Counted from the stretch's first letter, positions 33,103-43,845 are shown. The stretch is DNA of 64,000 nucleotides from Bos javanicus (GCF_032452875.1 NC_083890.1:42654483-42718482); one strand, 5' to 3'. The notes: generated from the sequence alone by a model not told the origin. Program-made: numbers and translations.

Positions 33103-33333
33103 GGGACTTCCCTGGGGGTCCAGAGGTTAAGACTTAACCATCCAGTGCAGAGGGGCACGGGTTAGATTCCTGGTCAGGGAAGTAAGATCCCACATACCTT
33201 GCAGTTGAAAAAATCAGAGGAAAAAAACCCATAGAAAACAGAAGCAATATTGTAACAAATTCAATAAAGACTTTAAAAATAGTCCACATTAAAAAAAAAA
33301 AAAACCTTTAAAAGGATAAAATAAAAAAATTAA
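33103..33333 (+). mobile_element. CHR-type tRNA-Glu SINE with 13-bp TSD
   Basis: Head gggacttccctgggggtcca, cacgggttagattcctggtc (B-box region), then the CHR-specific tail gcaatattgtaacaaattca and ataaagactttaaaaatagt with A-rich end. Perfect TSD tgaaatatcctta at 33090-33102 and 33334-33346. Confidence 0.9.
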
Positions 33334-33346
33334 TGAAATATCCTTA

Positions 33347-34004
33347 TATTTCAATCAAGAAAGTTCCTAGACACTTACAAAGCACAAGTTTGAAGTTGTA
33401 AGAACAAGCTTAAGGTTGTATGTTTTTGTTTGGTTGTGTTTAGATGGCTTGTTCAGCACCTACTCTGGGTATTCTGAATGACAGCTTCACTAAGTGCTGC
33501 CAGATATTTCCTCTAAGGGAGGCTATTCATAACATGGACCTACTGGGGACTTACAGTGGACAGCATGTCTCATTCCAAAGCAAAGAGCAGATGTGTCCCG
33601 TACAGTAAGGACAGTCTCCTTCCAGGGTAGATGGCGAGTGGTTTGCAGCCCATTGAAAAAGATTCGGGTTTCATGTTGGGATTCCTCTCCTGCAGCGCAG
33701 CCCCCCACATATGCAGCTGGCATCACCTGGCGGTCTGCGGAGCATCCTGTGGGAACCAGGCTCAGGGAACCAGCCAGGAAAATGATAACTCTCTGGATAC
33801 CAGTGGTACTGTGAGAGGTAAACTTCTTCATCGAACTCAGGGGTCTTCTGTCTTAACCAGCTTCCAGGAAACTGTTGCAAGTCAGGCTACTTGGTGAGCT
33901 TGCAGATAGAGAGACGTTTCAGACTCTCTGCTGCTCTTGAAGCTATAAACCCAAACTGAGTCTTTGGCACGTGCTCTCCTAGTTAAACTGTTTTAGCGGT
34001 TGCC
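33347..34004. other. Unique interval, no gene recognised
   Basis: About 660 bp with no recognised repeat; the open frames here show no domain. Confidence 0.4.
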
Positions 34005-34014
34005 CAGAGGGGAC

Positions 34015-34285
34015 AGCCGGAGAAGGCAATGGCACCCCACTCCAGTACTCTTGCCTGGAAAATCCCATGGATGGAGGAGCCTAGAAGGCTGCAGTCCATG
34101 GAATCGCTAAGAGTCGGACATGACTGAGTGACTTCACTTTCACTTTTCACTTTCATGCATTGGAGAAGGAAATGGCAACCCACTCCAGTGTTCTTGCCTG
34201 AAGAATCCCAGGGACGGGGAGCCTGGTGGGCTGCCGTCTATGGGGTCGCACAGAGTCAGACACGACTGAAGTGACTTAGCAGTAG
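34015..34285 (+). mobile_element. Bov-A2 dimeric SINE with TSD
   Basis: Both monomers and the cactttcacttttcactttc linker are intact, with a short degenerate AGC tail. TSD cagaggggac at 34005-34014 and 34286-34295 (10 bp, perfect). Confidence 0.94.
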
Positions 34286-34689
34286 CAGAGGGGACGGTTC
34301 ACAGCCCAAATCACAGCACAGATATGAGTGTCGTTCTTCCTAAGGCAGAAGGGCTCTTGACTGCAGAGATGAGGAGTAAGCAGCCTGGGTAGGTGGTTAG
34401 CTCCAACTCCCCCGAACTCTCACTGCCTCTGTGTGAAATGCCCGCTGCCATCTTGCTTGACTTCCGCAAGCCGATCACACCCTCCCCGTGTTCTCTGCTC
34501 CCCTGGCACTAGGTCTGGGAAGGCAGGTCAGTGGACTGTGATCTGCCGAAGTGCTGTACCGAGACCACGAGTTGAATTTTTAATTTGTACAGTTGTTGTT
34601 GCTTTGTGGCTTGATGTACTTATAACACGTGATGACTGTAAAAAACTGAGTTCAGAAAAGTCACAGAAAAGTAACATATAGAATGTTCA

Positions 34690-35280
34690 CAGTCACACCC
34701 CACAGGAAGCACTGCTAGCATATTGGTTATATCTTTCTGGACATTTTTCTATATGTACATGTAGTTTTCTTCATGGTTTGTTTTCTTTATCTTTTTCTCC
34801 TTTTCTTAAATAGAACTTTTTTTTCCCCTTTTAACAGTATAGTGTAGATATCTTTCTATCTCAAAGGATAAAAACATATAACATCATTTTTAATATGTTT
34901 ATAATATAGATGTATCCTATCCTTATTTGTTTAATTAGGATCTTTGGGGGCTTCCCTGGTGGCTCAGTGGTAAAGAGTCTACCTACCAGTGCAGGAGACT
35001 TGGGTTCAGTCCCTGGGTTGGGAAGATCCCCTGGAGAAGGAAATGGCAACCCACTCCAGTATTCTAACCTGGGAAATCCCATGGACAGAGGAGCCTGGTG
35101 GGCTACAGTCTAGGGGTCGCAATAGAGTCAGACATGACTTAGCGACTAAAACAACAACAAAGTGTCTTTTCAGTGGACATGTGGGTTATTCATTAGTTTT
35201 CAGTATCATAAATAATGCTCTTTTGATCTTTGGTCTCTCTGCCTCTCTCTGTATCTATCTATTGCATCCCAACTTGTTTT
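34690..35280 (-). repeat. Old L1M-type fragment, antisense, split by Bov-tA
   Basis: Left part to 34944; right part from about 35160 (gtggacatgtgggttattca, tcagtatcataaataatgct) matches the antisense of an old L1 3' region. Confidence 0.55.
34946..35158 (+). mobile_element. Bov-tA SINE
   Basis: ggggcttccctggtggctca head to gacttagcgactaaaacaac tail; complete. Confidence 0.9.
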
Positions 35281-35549
35281 CCTTCCACCCCAATAAACTT
35301 TCCTTAGAATTCTCAGGTTGTCATGATTTACCTGGAGAAAGCAAATGGACAGAAGTGCAGAAACCAGTTCACATTAACTTCTGAAAAGGAGAATGCATTA
35401 CCACCATCCGAATGCACTTCTCTGACCAAGGGTCATGAGCGAACACAATGCAAGAAAAAATTTGATAAGTGCGTATGCACTGGGAGCATTCATTCTAGAA
35501 CACTGCTGCACCGTGTTAGAAGCCCAGGATACCCTGCTAGGAAGACAAC

Positions 35550-35797
35550 ATGAAAGAAAACTGAGACATCCTGGCTGACAGCCCTGAGAAACACCAGACC
35601 TGTGCGTGAGGCCATCTTGGACTGCCTGACCTTGGCCATGCTGCCAAAGATTGCATTTGCATAATGAATACTAGTGAGACCAGCAGAAGAACCACCCTGC
35701 TAATCCTAGCTTGATTGGAGAGGTGTGACCAAATAAATATTGTTGGTGTAAGCCACTGACTTTTGAAACGGTTAGTAACAAAGCAATAGGGTAACTT
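35550..35797 (+). mobile_element. MLT1-type MaLR LTR, 3' part
   Basis: ctggctgacagccctgagaa, gtgaggccatcttggactgc, agaccagcagaagaaccacc, accaaataaatattgttggt and gtaacaaagcaatagggtaa follow the MLT1 3' order, including an AATAAA-like element. Confidence 0.72.
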
Positions 35798-35799
35798 CC

Positions 35800-37548
35800 T
35801 TTAAGATGAGGCAACTAAGAAACTCATATTCTACAAACTGGCAGAATTTCCAGGCTAGCTCCTTAAGAACCCAGAGTATTCCTAAAGGCAATACAAATCA
35901 TCTTCCTTCAACTACTTCAACACCACATCACATCTGAAGGGTGGGTTAGTATTGCAGGACAAATTTGGACTCCATTCCTACCACCATCACAGGTGGGGAG
36001 AGAGGGAGTAGAAGGTGTGAGAATTCATTCCAGGCACTAACAATTTACTCTTCTACCTGAATTTTTTTTTAAGTCTTCACAAGTCCTAATCTGCATTAAA
36101 GAAGCATCTTTCCAGATGTTCTGAAATGAGGAGCCAGTTAGGTGGTTGGTCCCACAAGGACTCAGATCTCTATGCAGAAAGGGCCTGGCGGGGAGGAGTA
36201 ATGGGGAGGGTATGTTTTTATAAGGGGCACAGGATACCTCTGTAAGCTTAAAAACAGCTTCTACAAAAAAGGTAGATGTGGAATGTTCCCAGAGTTCATA
36301 AAGATCATAGCCACTCCCCTTATTTAAGACGAGGAAACTGATGTCCCAATCAAGATGCCAATGTTCTGATTCCTAGTCACCTACTCTTTCCATTTACCAT
36401 GCTTCTTTTAAACTACTAAGAATTTTATTGTTTGGTTTAAGCCATTTATCACAGCTGTTACCTTAATTGTATTTTTTCTTATTTAACAACCACTGGGACT
36501 TATAATGTATTTATCCAATATATTTCATAGAGTAAGTGTGCCCTTTATACATGAGATTTCAGGTATTGTGGGAAAAATCCTTACATAATTTATTTCTCTG
36601 AGCATAGAATTTTCCCATGATTTTAAATCACAGTTTCCCTGGAGGAGATCAGTTTATTTTGATGATTAGCATGAACATTCAGAGTGAGAGAGGTGGACAA
36701 CAAGAAGCTTGGAGCCCCTGGGGACAGTGTCCTATCTGAGGTGCTTTAGGAAGGCCCATGCTAGTCTCAGAGACTGATTTCCAGCATAGATGAATAACCT
36801 GTACACTGGGAGAAAAACGCAAAGATTTGTAGAAACTAAAGAACGATTAAGGACAAGCAAATATAATCCTGTTTGAGAATGTAAGAGAAAAAAATTGGAC
36901 GTGGTGAAGATTTCATTCTAAAGGAATAGGATGTGTATTCAGAACTGATCTCCAAGGAGGTAAAACTCAAGCCAGATTTTGAAGGAACAGAAGCAGTGTT
37001 AGGATGATAGATGCTCTTTCAATCCTGGAAGAACGTCAGCTTATTCAGATAGGATCTCAGGTCCGGTTTCTCTTGCCTCTTCAATTACGCAGTATGTTGG
37101 ATTTCCAAGAACCTTTTGAATTGGAGCAGAAACAAACAATCAAACATAAAAGCCACAGCGGACCTACTTTGGAGATGTGATGACTTAGTAAAATGATCTT
37201 TTTCCTAGGACACTGACCAAAATATTTTTCAAGGCTAAAAAAATTACTCAACATTTTAAAGTGGATGCAATGTCACATCATTTACTTAGAATGTGACCAA
37301 AATGTCTATTATTTACTTATTACCTTTGGTCTCTCTTTAAAATTGACATTTCTATTTTTAATACAAGTCCATTGAATGAAAAGACAGGTCAAAGCTGTGT
37401 GTATTTCAGGGATGATATGTGTTTCTTGCAGTGATGATTTCTGTTTTCCATCCCTTCAAGGATTACAGGTTGTTTAGATCTGAAAACTTCTGTATGAGAG
37501 GGTCAGTACAATCTGGTGTGGCAGGTGTGAGTGTTCACTCATGACATT
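35800..37548. other. Unique AT-rich interval, no gene recognised
   Basis: 1.75 kb without recognised repeats; no open frame long enough to be notable. Confidence 0.4.
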
Positions 37549-37552
37549 CTTT

Positions 37553-37737
37553 TTTGTCCCCATGATCTGTAGCCCACCAGGCTCCTCTGTCCATGGGATT
37601 CTCCAAGCAAGAATACTAGAACAGGTTGCCATGCTCTCTTCCAGGGAATCTGCCTGACCCAGGGACTGAACGCACATCTCTTGTGTCTCCTGCATTGCAG
37701 TCAGATTCTTTACCACCGAGACACCAGGGAAGCCCCT
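37553..37737 (-). mobile_element. Bov-tA SINE, body truncated
   Basis: Antisense copy from gtccccatgatctgtagccc to gagacaccagggaagcccc. It lacks the terminal gctcagtcgtgtccgac part. Confidence 0.86.
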
Positions 37738-37739
37738 CA

Positions 37740-38607
37740 GTATGGTCCAGGGCAGTCAAAACAGCACCAAGATGCTCTGTAGCAGAAATATTATGTATGG
37801 GGGGAGGCCTTTCATTTTTGCCTTTATTTTCTTTATGTGGAAAAGCTCTCAAGATACTTTCTCTGAGGGAGCAGGGCCTCTGCTTCCTTGCAAGCATGCT
37901 GTTTATCTGGAGGTACAGAGTCTTTGCTAACGGGTGCTCACTGCCCTCAGAAGCACTTTCTGAGTTCACAGAAGGAGGGGGCAGCGCCGATGTCACCAGC
38001 TGATAAGGCCAGGCAGCAGCCCAAACCTGCACATCAATAGGGAGGCAGGCGGCTGCCGCTGCCAGGGCAGACAGCCTGGTGTCTGCTCTCATTTCACTTC
38101 CTGCCCAGTCCCAGCCCATCACTACGGTCACGCAGGTCAAAGGACAAAGCATGCCTTGGTTTCAGATACATACAGCTCTTGTCCCTATGGAGGTGACCCC
38201 AGTGAGATTGTCTAATGAACGGATGCAAAATGCCGTCCTCCACCCCAGTTCAGACAGCCTTTCTATCAAAGGGAACATTCAGCAGCCTCGCTGTTGTTGC
38301 GACTTGATGCTGCCCCCGGCCAACTCCATGGGTGTGAGACGCCATCAGTAACGTAAGCCCACCAGGGCTCGCTGCCTGGTTTCAGGCTCTGCTGTGGCCA
38401 TTTGAAATCCTTACTAATTCTTCAACTAGGGTCCTGGGAAAGTTTCTTCTCCAAATTTCAGAGGCATTGATTGCTGGCCAGAAATCCACTAGTGGTCTCA
38501 ATGCCTGATCCTTTGTAGGTGACTTGCTTCTGAAAGCGTCTGGAACTTTTAGGGTTTCTAATTTCCGCATTTCTGTGCCTCTCCTCCTGCCTTCTTTTGT
38601 GTCTGCT
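37740..38607. other. Unique interval, no gene recognised
   Basis: Host sequence up to the BovB target site; no repeat or gene recognised. Confidence 0.4.
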
Positions 38608-40306
38608 ATCCCCAAGCCAAAGATGGAGAAGCTCTATACAGTCAGCAAAAACAAGACTGGGAGCTGACTGTGGCTCAGATCATGAACTCCTTATTGCCAA
38701 ATTCAGACTTAAATTGAAGAAAGTAGGGAAAACCACTAGACCATTCAGATATGACCTAAATCAAATCCCTTATGATTATACTGTGGAAGTGAGAAATAGA
38801 TTGAAGGGACTAGATATGATAGATAGAGTGCATGATGAACTATGGACTGAGGTTCGTGACATTGTACAGGAGACAGGGATCAAGATCATCCCCATGGAAA
38901 AGAAATGCAAAAAAGCAAAATGGCTGTCTGGGGAGGCCTTAGAAATAGCTGTGAAAAGAAGAGAAGTGAAAAGCAAAGGAGAAAAAGAAAGATATAAGCA
39001 TCTGAATGCAGAGTTCCAAAGAATAACAAGAAGAGATAAGAAAGCCTTCCTCAGTAATCAATGCAAAGAAATAGATGAAAACAACAGAATGGGAAAGACT
39101 AGAGATCTCTTCAAGAAAATTAGAGATACTAAGGGAACATTTCATGCAAAGATGGGCTCGATAAAGGACAGAAATGGTATGGACCTAACAGAAGCAGAAG
39201 ATATTAAGAAGAGGTGGCAAGAATACACAGAAGAACTATACAAAAAAGATCTTCATGACCCAGATAATCACGATGGTGTGATCACTCACGTAGAGCCAGA
39301 CATCCTGGAATGTGAAGTCAAGTGGGCCTTAGAAAGCATCACTATGAACAAAGCTAGTGGAGGTGATGGAATTCCGGTTGAGCTATTTCAAATCCTGAAA
39401 GATGATGCTGTGAAAGTGCTGCACTCAATATGCCAGCAAATTTGGAAAACTCAGCAGTGGCCACAGGACTGGAAAACGTCAATTTTCATTCCAGTCACAA
39501 AGAAAGGCAATGCCAAAGAATGCTCAAACTACTGCACAATTGCACTCATCTCACACGCTAGTAAAGTAATGCTCAAAATTCTCCAAGCCAGTCTTCAGCA
39601 GTATGTGAACTGTGAACTTCCAGATGTTCAAGCTGGTTTTAGAAAAGGCAGAGGAACCAGAGATCAAATTGCCAACAGCCACTGGATCATCAAAAAAGCA
39701 AGAGAGTTCCAGAAAAACATCTATTTCTGCTTTATTGACTATGCCAAAACCTTTGACTGTGTGGATCACAATAAACTGTGGAAAATTCTGAAAGAGATGG
39801 GAATACCAAACCACCTGACCTGCCTCTTGAGAAACCTATATGCAGGTCAGGAAGCAACAGTTAGAACTGGACATGGAACAACAGACTGGTTCCAAATAGG
39901 AAAAGGAGTCCATCAAGGCTGTATATTGTCACCCTGCTTGTTTAACTTATATGCAGAGTACATCATGAGAAACGCTGGGCTGGAAGAAGCACAAGCTGGA
40001 ATCAAGATTGCCGGGAGAAATATCAATAACCTCAGATATACAGATGACACCACCCTTATGGCAGAAAGTAAAGAAGAACTCAAAAGCCTCTTGATGAAAG
40101 TGAAAGAGGAGAGTGAAAAAGTTGGCTTAAGGCTCTACATTCAGAAAACTAAGGTCATGGCATCTGGTCCCATCACTTCATGGAAAATAGATGGAGAAAC
40201 AGTGGAAACAGTGTCAGACTTTATTTTTTGGGCTCCAAAATCACTGCAGGTGGTGACTGCAGCCATGAAATTAAAAGACGCTTACTCCTTGGAAGGAAAG
40301 TTATGA
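38597..40306 (+). pseudogene. BovB ORF2 remnant: endonuclease tail plus reverse transcriptase
   Basis: This is the 569-codon open frame carried by the BovB insertion. BovB ORF2 proteins are APE-type endonuclease plus RTE-type reverse transcriptase enzymes acting in target-primed reverse transcription. Most of the endonuclease is missing. The RT palm is nearly complete, with catalytic Asp residues present in motif A (D381) and motif C (D483, D484). The neutral Ala of the box is replaced by Thr at 482, and the Ala before Phe in motif A is also Thr (385). The start codon is fortuitous, in host DNA. I classify it as a retrotransposon pseudogene and not a host gene. Confidence 0.93.
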
Positions 40307-40811
40307 CACACCTAGATAGCATATTCAAAAGCAGAGACATTACTTTGCCAACAAAGGTTCGTCTAGTCAAGGCTATGGTTTTTCCAGTGGTCATGTATGG
40401 ATGTGAGAGTTGGACTGTGAAGAAAGCTGAGTGCTGAAGAATTGATGCTTCTGAACTGTGGTGTTGGAGAAGACTCTTGAGAGTCCCTTGGACTGCAAGG
40501 AGGTCCAACCAGTCCATTCTAAAGGAGATCAGTCCTGGGATTTCTTTAGAAGGAATGATGCTAAAGCTGAAACTCCAGTACTTTGGCCACCTCATGTGAA
40601 GAGTTGACTCATTGGAAAAGACTCTGATGCTTGGAGGGATTGGGGGCAGGAGGAGAAGGGGAGGACAGAGGATGAGATGGCTGGATGGCATCACCAACTC
40701 GATGGATGTGAGTTTGAGTGAACTCCGGGAGTTGGTGATGAACAGGGAGGCCTGGTGTGCTGCGATTCATGGGGGTCGCAAGAATTGGACACGACTGAGT
40801 GACTGAACTGA
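38619..40811 (+). mobile_element. BovB (RTE-clade) LINE, 5'-truncated, with 11-bp TSD
   Basis: A 2.19-kb BovB insertion flanked by perfect atccccaagcc at 38608-38618 and 40812-40822. The open frame 38597-40306 begins in flanking DNA and enters BovB after about 7 codons. It keeps the last APE-endonuclease motif (GSDHELL), the linker (CKKAKWLSGEALEIAVKRRE), and RT motifs: FIDYAKTFDCVDH (motif A, residues 379-391), GVHQGCILSP, and motif C as YTDD (residues 481-484) where the family has YADD. A one-base loss near 40229 shifts the frame. Further stops at 40435-40437 and 40597-40599 are CGA to TGA type changes. The C-terminal region continues to the gactgagtgactgaactgaa tail. Without the endonuclease N-terminus and with these breaks it cannot encode a working protein. 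Confidence 0.95.
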
Positions 40812-40929
40812 ATCCCCAAGCCCAAGGCTCCTTTGCTTAAATCTCTTCAGAAGCTAAACCTCTTTCTCCTGCTGGAGTGGAGCAGTCTAGTCAACCTGGA
40901 CTCTGTAAGACTTTCCTTCAGTCTTCCTG

Positions 40930-41044
40930 CTGGCACACAGGACACAGACTTCTTGCCTCCAGAACTGTAAGATAAAACACCTCTGTGGTGCAAGCCAGCA
41001 GGTTTGCGTACTTTGTTACGACAGCCCTGAGAAACTAATGCACC
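40930..41044 (+). mobile_element. MaLR LTR 3' end
   Basis: acttcttgcctccagaactg, taagataaaacacctctgtg, ggtttgcgtactttgttacg and cagccctgagaaactaatgc are the 3' end of a MaLR LTR. The 5' part may extend to about 40820, but it is too diverged to call. Confidence 0.7.
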
Positions 41045-41072
41045 ACCTGAAACTCTACTTATCCAGAAGTTT

Positions 41073-41293
41073 GCACCATGCCGTGCTGTGTCAGTCGCCT
41101 CTGACTCTGTGTGACCCCATGGACTGTAGCCCGCCAGGTTCCTCTGTCCATGGGGTTCTCCAGGCAAGAACACTGGAGTGGGTTGCAATGCCCTTCTCCA
41201 GGGGACCTTCCTGACCCAGGGATTGAACCTGTGTTTCTTAAGTCTCCTGCATTGGCAAGTGGATTTCTTACCATTACCACCACCTGGGAAGCC
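41073..41293 (-). mobile_element. Bov-tA SINE with 12-bp TSD
   Basis: Antisense copy (ctgtgtcagtcgcctctgac to accacctgggaagcc). Perfect TSD atccagaagttt at 41061-41072 and 41294-41305. Confidence 0.93.
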
Positions 41294-41311
41294 ATCCAGA
41301 AGTTTATTGGT

Positions 41312-41580
41312 GCTATGCTAAGTCACTTCAGTCATGTCCGACTCTGTGCGACCCCATAGACGGCAGCCCACCAGGCTCCCCCGTCCCTGGGATTCTCCAG
41401 GCAAGAACACTGGAGTGGGTTGCCGTTTCCTTCTCCAATGTATGAAAGTGAAAAGTGAAAGTGAAGTCGCTCAGTCGTGTCCGACCCTCAGCGACCCCAT
41501 GGACTGCGGCCTTCCAGGCTCCTCCATCCGTGGGATTTTCCAGGCAAGAGTACTGCAGTGGGGTGCCATTGCCTTCTCCG
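41312..41580 (-). mobile_element. Bov-A2 dimeric SINE, inserted beside the Bov-tA TSD
   Basis: Both monomers in antisense, linker gaaagtgaaaagtgaaagtg. Flanked by agaagtttattggt (41298-41311) and agaagtttatcggt (41581-41594), a 14-bp TSD with one mismatch. It overlaps the right TSD of the preceding Bov-tA. Confidence 0.93.
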
Positions 41581-41594
41581 AGAAGTTTATCGGT

Positions 41595-41877
41595 AAGAAT
41601 TATATCTATGTTCATAATCAGCTTGACCAAATTCTGTTGTTAAAAAAATTTAATCCTTGACCAGGACATACCTATAAGTATGTTCCTGGGCAGGCACTTC
41701 TGCTTGTCTGTGAGCAGAGCTTTTGTCAACAGAACCCACATCATTAATCCTGTCCCACTGAAGGGAAGGACATCATCCTTTGATACAAGCTCTTATGATA
41801 CAAGGACTTCTGGACAATCAAGCTGCTGGTTGGGGAGCTGACAACTGTTTTGTCCAGGGATGGTCTTTAGTGTTTTA
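41595..41877. other. Short unique interval
   Basis: No gene or repeat recognised. Confidence 0.35.
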
Positions 41878-42441
41878 AGGTCCCGTATTATTTTTCTAGG
41901 GCTGTCATAGGGCTTCCCAGGTGGCATTAGTGGTAAAGAACCCACTTGCCAGTGCAGGAGACATAAGAGATGTGGGTTTGATCCCTGGGTCAGGAAGATC
42001 CCCTGGAGAAGGGCATGGCAATGCACTCCAGTATTCTTGCCTGGAGAATCTCATGGACCATGGAGCCTAGCTAGCTACGGTCCATAGGGTCGCAAAGAGT
42101 CGGACACAACTAAATTGACTTAGGAAGCACACACACACTGGGCTGTCACTGACTGAGTGATTTAAACAACACATACTTATATTCTCAGGGTTTCTGGAGG
42201 CTAGACGTCCAAGATCAAGGTGTGGGCAGGCTTGGTTTCTCCTGAGGCCTCTTCTCTTGGCTTGCAGATGGCTGCCTGTCTGTGTGTCCGAGTTTCCTCT
42301 TCTCGTAAGGACACCCCCTGATGCCTCATTTTAATCTAATCATCTTTTAGCAAGCTCTTATCTGCAAAAACAGTCACATTCTAAAGTATTAGGAGTTAGC
42401 ATTTCAACATACAAATTTTAGAAAGACAATACTCAACCATA
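41878..42441 (-). mobile_element. MaLR-type LTR, antisense, hit by two Bov-tA
   Basis: gtattatttttctagggctg, then after a SINE gagtgatttaaacaacacat, ctcctgaggcctcttctctt, gcttgcagatggctgcctgt and cacattctaaagtattagga. The host LTR is split by one Bov-tA and bordered on its right by a second. Confidence 0.75.
41908..42139 (+). mobile_element. Bov-tA SINE with 9-bp TSD inside the MaLR LTR
   Basis: Complete sense copy ending in a short (CA)n. TSD gggctgtca at 41899-41907 and 42140-42148. Confidence 0.92.
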
Positions 42442-42685
42442 GGGCTTCCCAGGTGACGCTAGTGATAAAAAAAAAAAAAAAAAAAAAACCCGCCTGCCAA
42501 AGCAGGAGACACAAGAGTTGCAGTTTCAATCCCTGGGTTGGGAAGATCCCCTGGAGGAGGGCTGGGCAACCCACTCCAGTATTCTTGCCTGGAGAATCCC
42601 ATGGACAAGGACCCTGGCAGGCTATACAGTCCATGGGGCCACAATGTCAGATATGACTGAAGCAACTTAGTATGCATGCATGCAT
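42442..42685 (+). mobile_element. Bov-tA SINE with 9-bp TSD and a 22-A expansion
   Basis: Sense copy with TSD tcaaccata at 42433-42441 and 42686-42694. Within the tRNA-derived head, where copies normally read ggtaaagaaccc, there is a pure run of 22 A (42467-42488). Confidence 0.92.
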
Positions 42686-42699
42686 TCAACCATAATACT

Positions 42700-43430
42700 A
42701 TTCCATCAGAACAGAGCCAAAGAAGAGTCTCTTAAGCCCCAAGATGAGACTGAGGGAGAAGAAGAATTGGGGTGTCCTAAGCCTGTGAGTTTGCTGGGTA
42801 GATCTGACCAAGTCCTCCAGGGTCCGTGAGCAATCTAACAGGTGAAGAAGAGCAAGTGAATACGTGATTGGGAGTGGCTGATGGAGGACCCGCCCACTGG
42901 ACCAGGCCTCCAGGTCACTAGTCCTTTGCTAGCAATGCTCCTGTCATGGTCACAGTAGCAGAAAACAGATCCTAATTCCCCGGAGCCCACATGCCTGGGG
43001 CCTGGGGGCTCTGGCACTAGACTCATCCATGGATGGGGCACGCTGCCTGCATCCAGAACCACACAGGCAACAAACACAATGAGCAGATACTTGTCATCTC
43101 CAGTGGCCATAGTATCACTGAGTCTTAGTGAAGACATGTGACTCTCCAGGGACCCAGACTGAGTAGGCAGAGGAACAGGGATTTAGTGTAAATATGCCTG
43201 GCTCCAAATCCATACATGTTCCATGACATACCACGCAGACAGTGCTTCACATATCGTATACCATAACTTTAGACCTGTGAAGGTGAGTTCTGTGTGTCTA
43301 CTAGGCCACGGGATGCCCAAATATTTGATGAAATGCTGTTCTGTGTGCATCTGTGGGAGTGTTTCTGGATGAGGTTATCATTTCAATCAGTACACTGAGT
43401 AAAGCAGGTCGCCCTCCCTATTGTGGATGA
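42700..43430. other. Unique interval, no gene recognised
   Basis: No repeat or gene that I can name. Confidence 0.4.
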
Positions 43431-43440
43431 AAGTACTAGC

Positions 43441-43835
43441 TGCTCAGTCAAGTCCAACTCTTCGTGACCCCATGGACTGTAGCCCGCCAGGCTCCTCTGT
43501 CCATGGGATTTCCCAGCAAGAATAGTGGAGCGGGTTGCCATTCCCTTCTCCAGGGGAATCTCCCTGATTCAGGGATTGAACCCACATCTCCTGCATTGCA
43601 GGGGCGTCCCTGGGGGCTCAGACGGTAAAGCGTCTGCCTGCAATGTTCAGAGACTTGGGTTCGATCCCTGGGTCAGGAAGATCCCCTGGAGAAGGAAATG
43701 GCAACTCACTCCAGTACTCTTGCCTGGAAAATTCCATAGATGGAGGAGCCTGGTGGGCTACAGTCTGTGGGGTCGCAAAGAGTTGGACACGACTCAGCGA
43801 CTTCATTTACTGTCTGAGCCACCAGGGAAGCCCTC
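43441..43835 (-). mobile_element. Bov-tA SINE, antisense, split by another Bov-tA; 10-bp TSD
   Basis: Left part 43441-43602 (ctgctcagtcaagtccaact to ctcctgcattgcag). Right part about 43812-43835 (tgtctgagccaccagggaag). TSD ttgtggatga at 43431-43440 and 43836-43845, perfect, which confirms that both parts are one element. Confidence 0.92.
43603..43811 (+). mobile_element. Bov-tA SINE nested in an opposite-strand Bov-tA
   Basis: Sense copy with a canonical pol III B-box-like GGTTCGATCCC at 43658-43668, body, and tail cgactcagcgacttcattta. Confidence 0.92.
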
Positions 43836-43845
43836 TTGTGGATGA

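Noticed and set aside
38597..40306. 569-codon open frame as a host gene
   Set aside because: It is BovB reverse transcriptase inside a TSD-flanked insertion, truncated and frameshifted.
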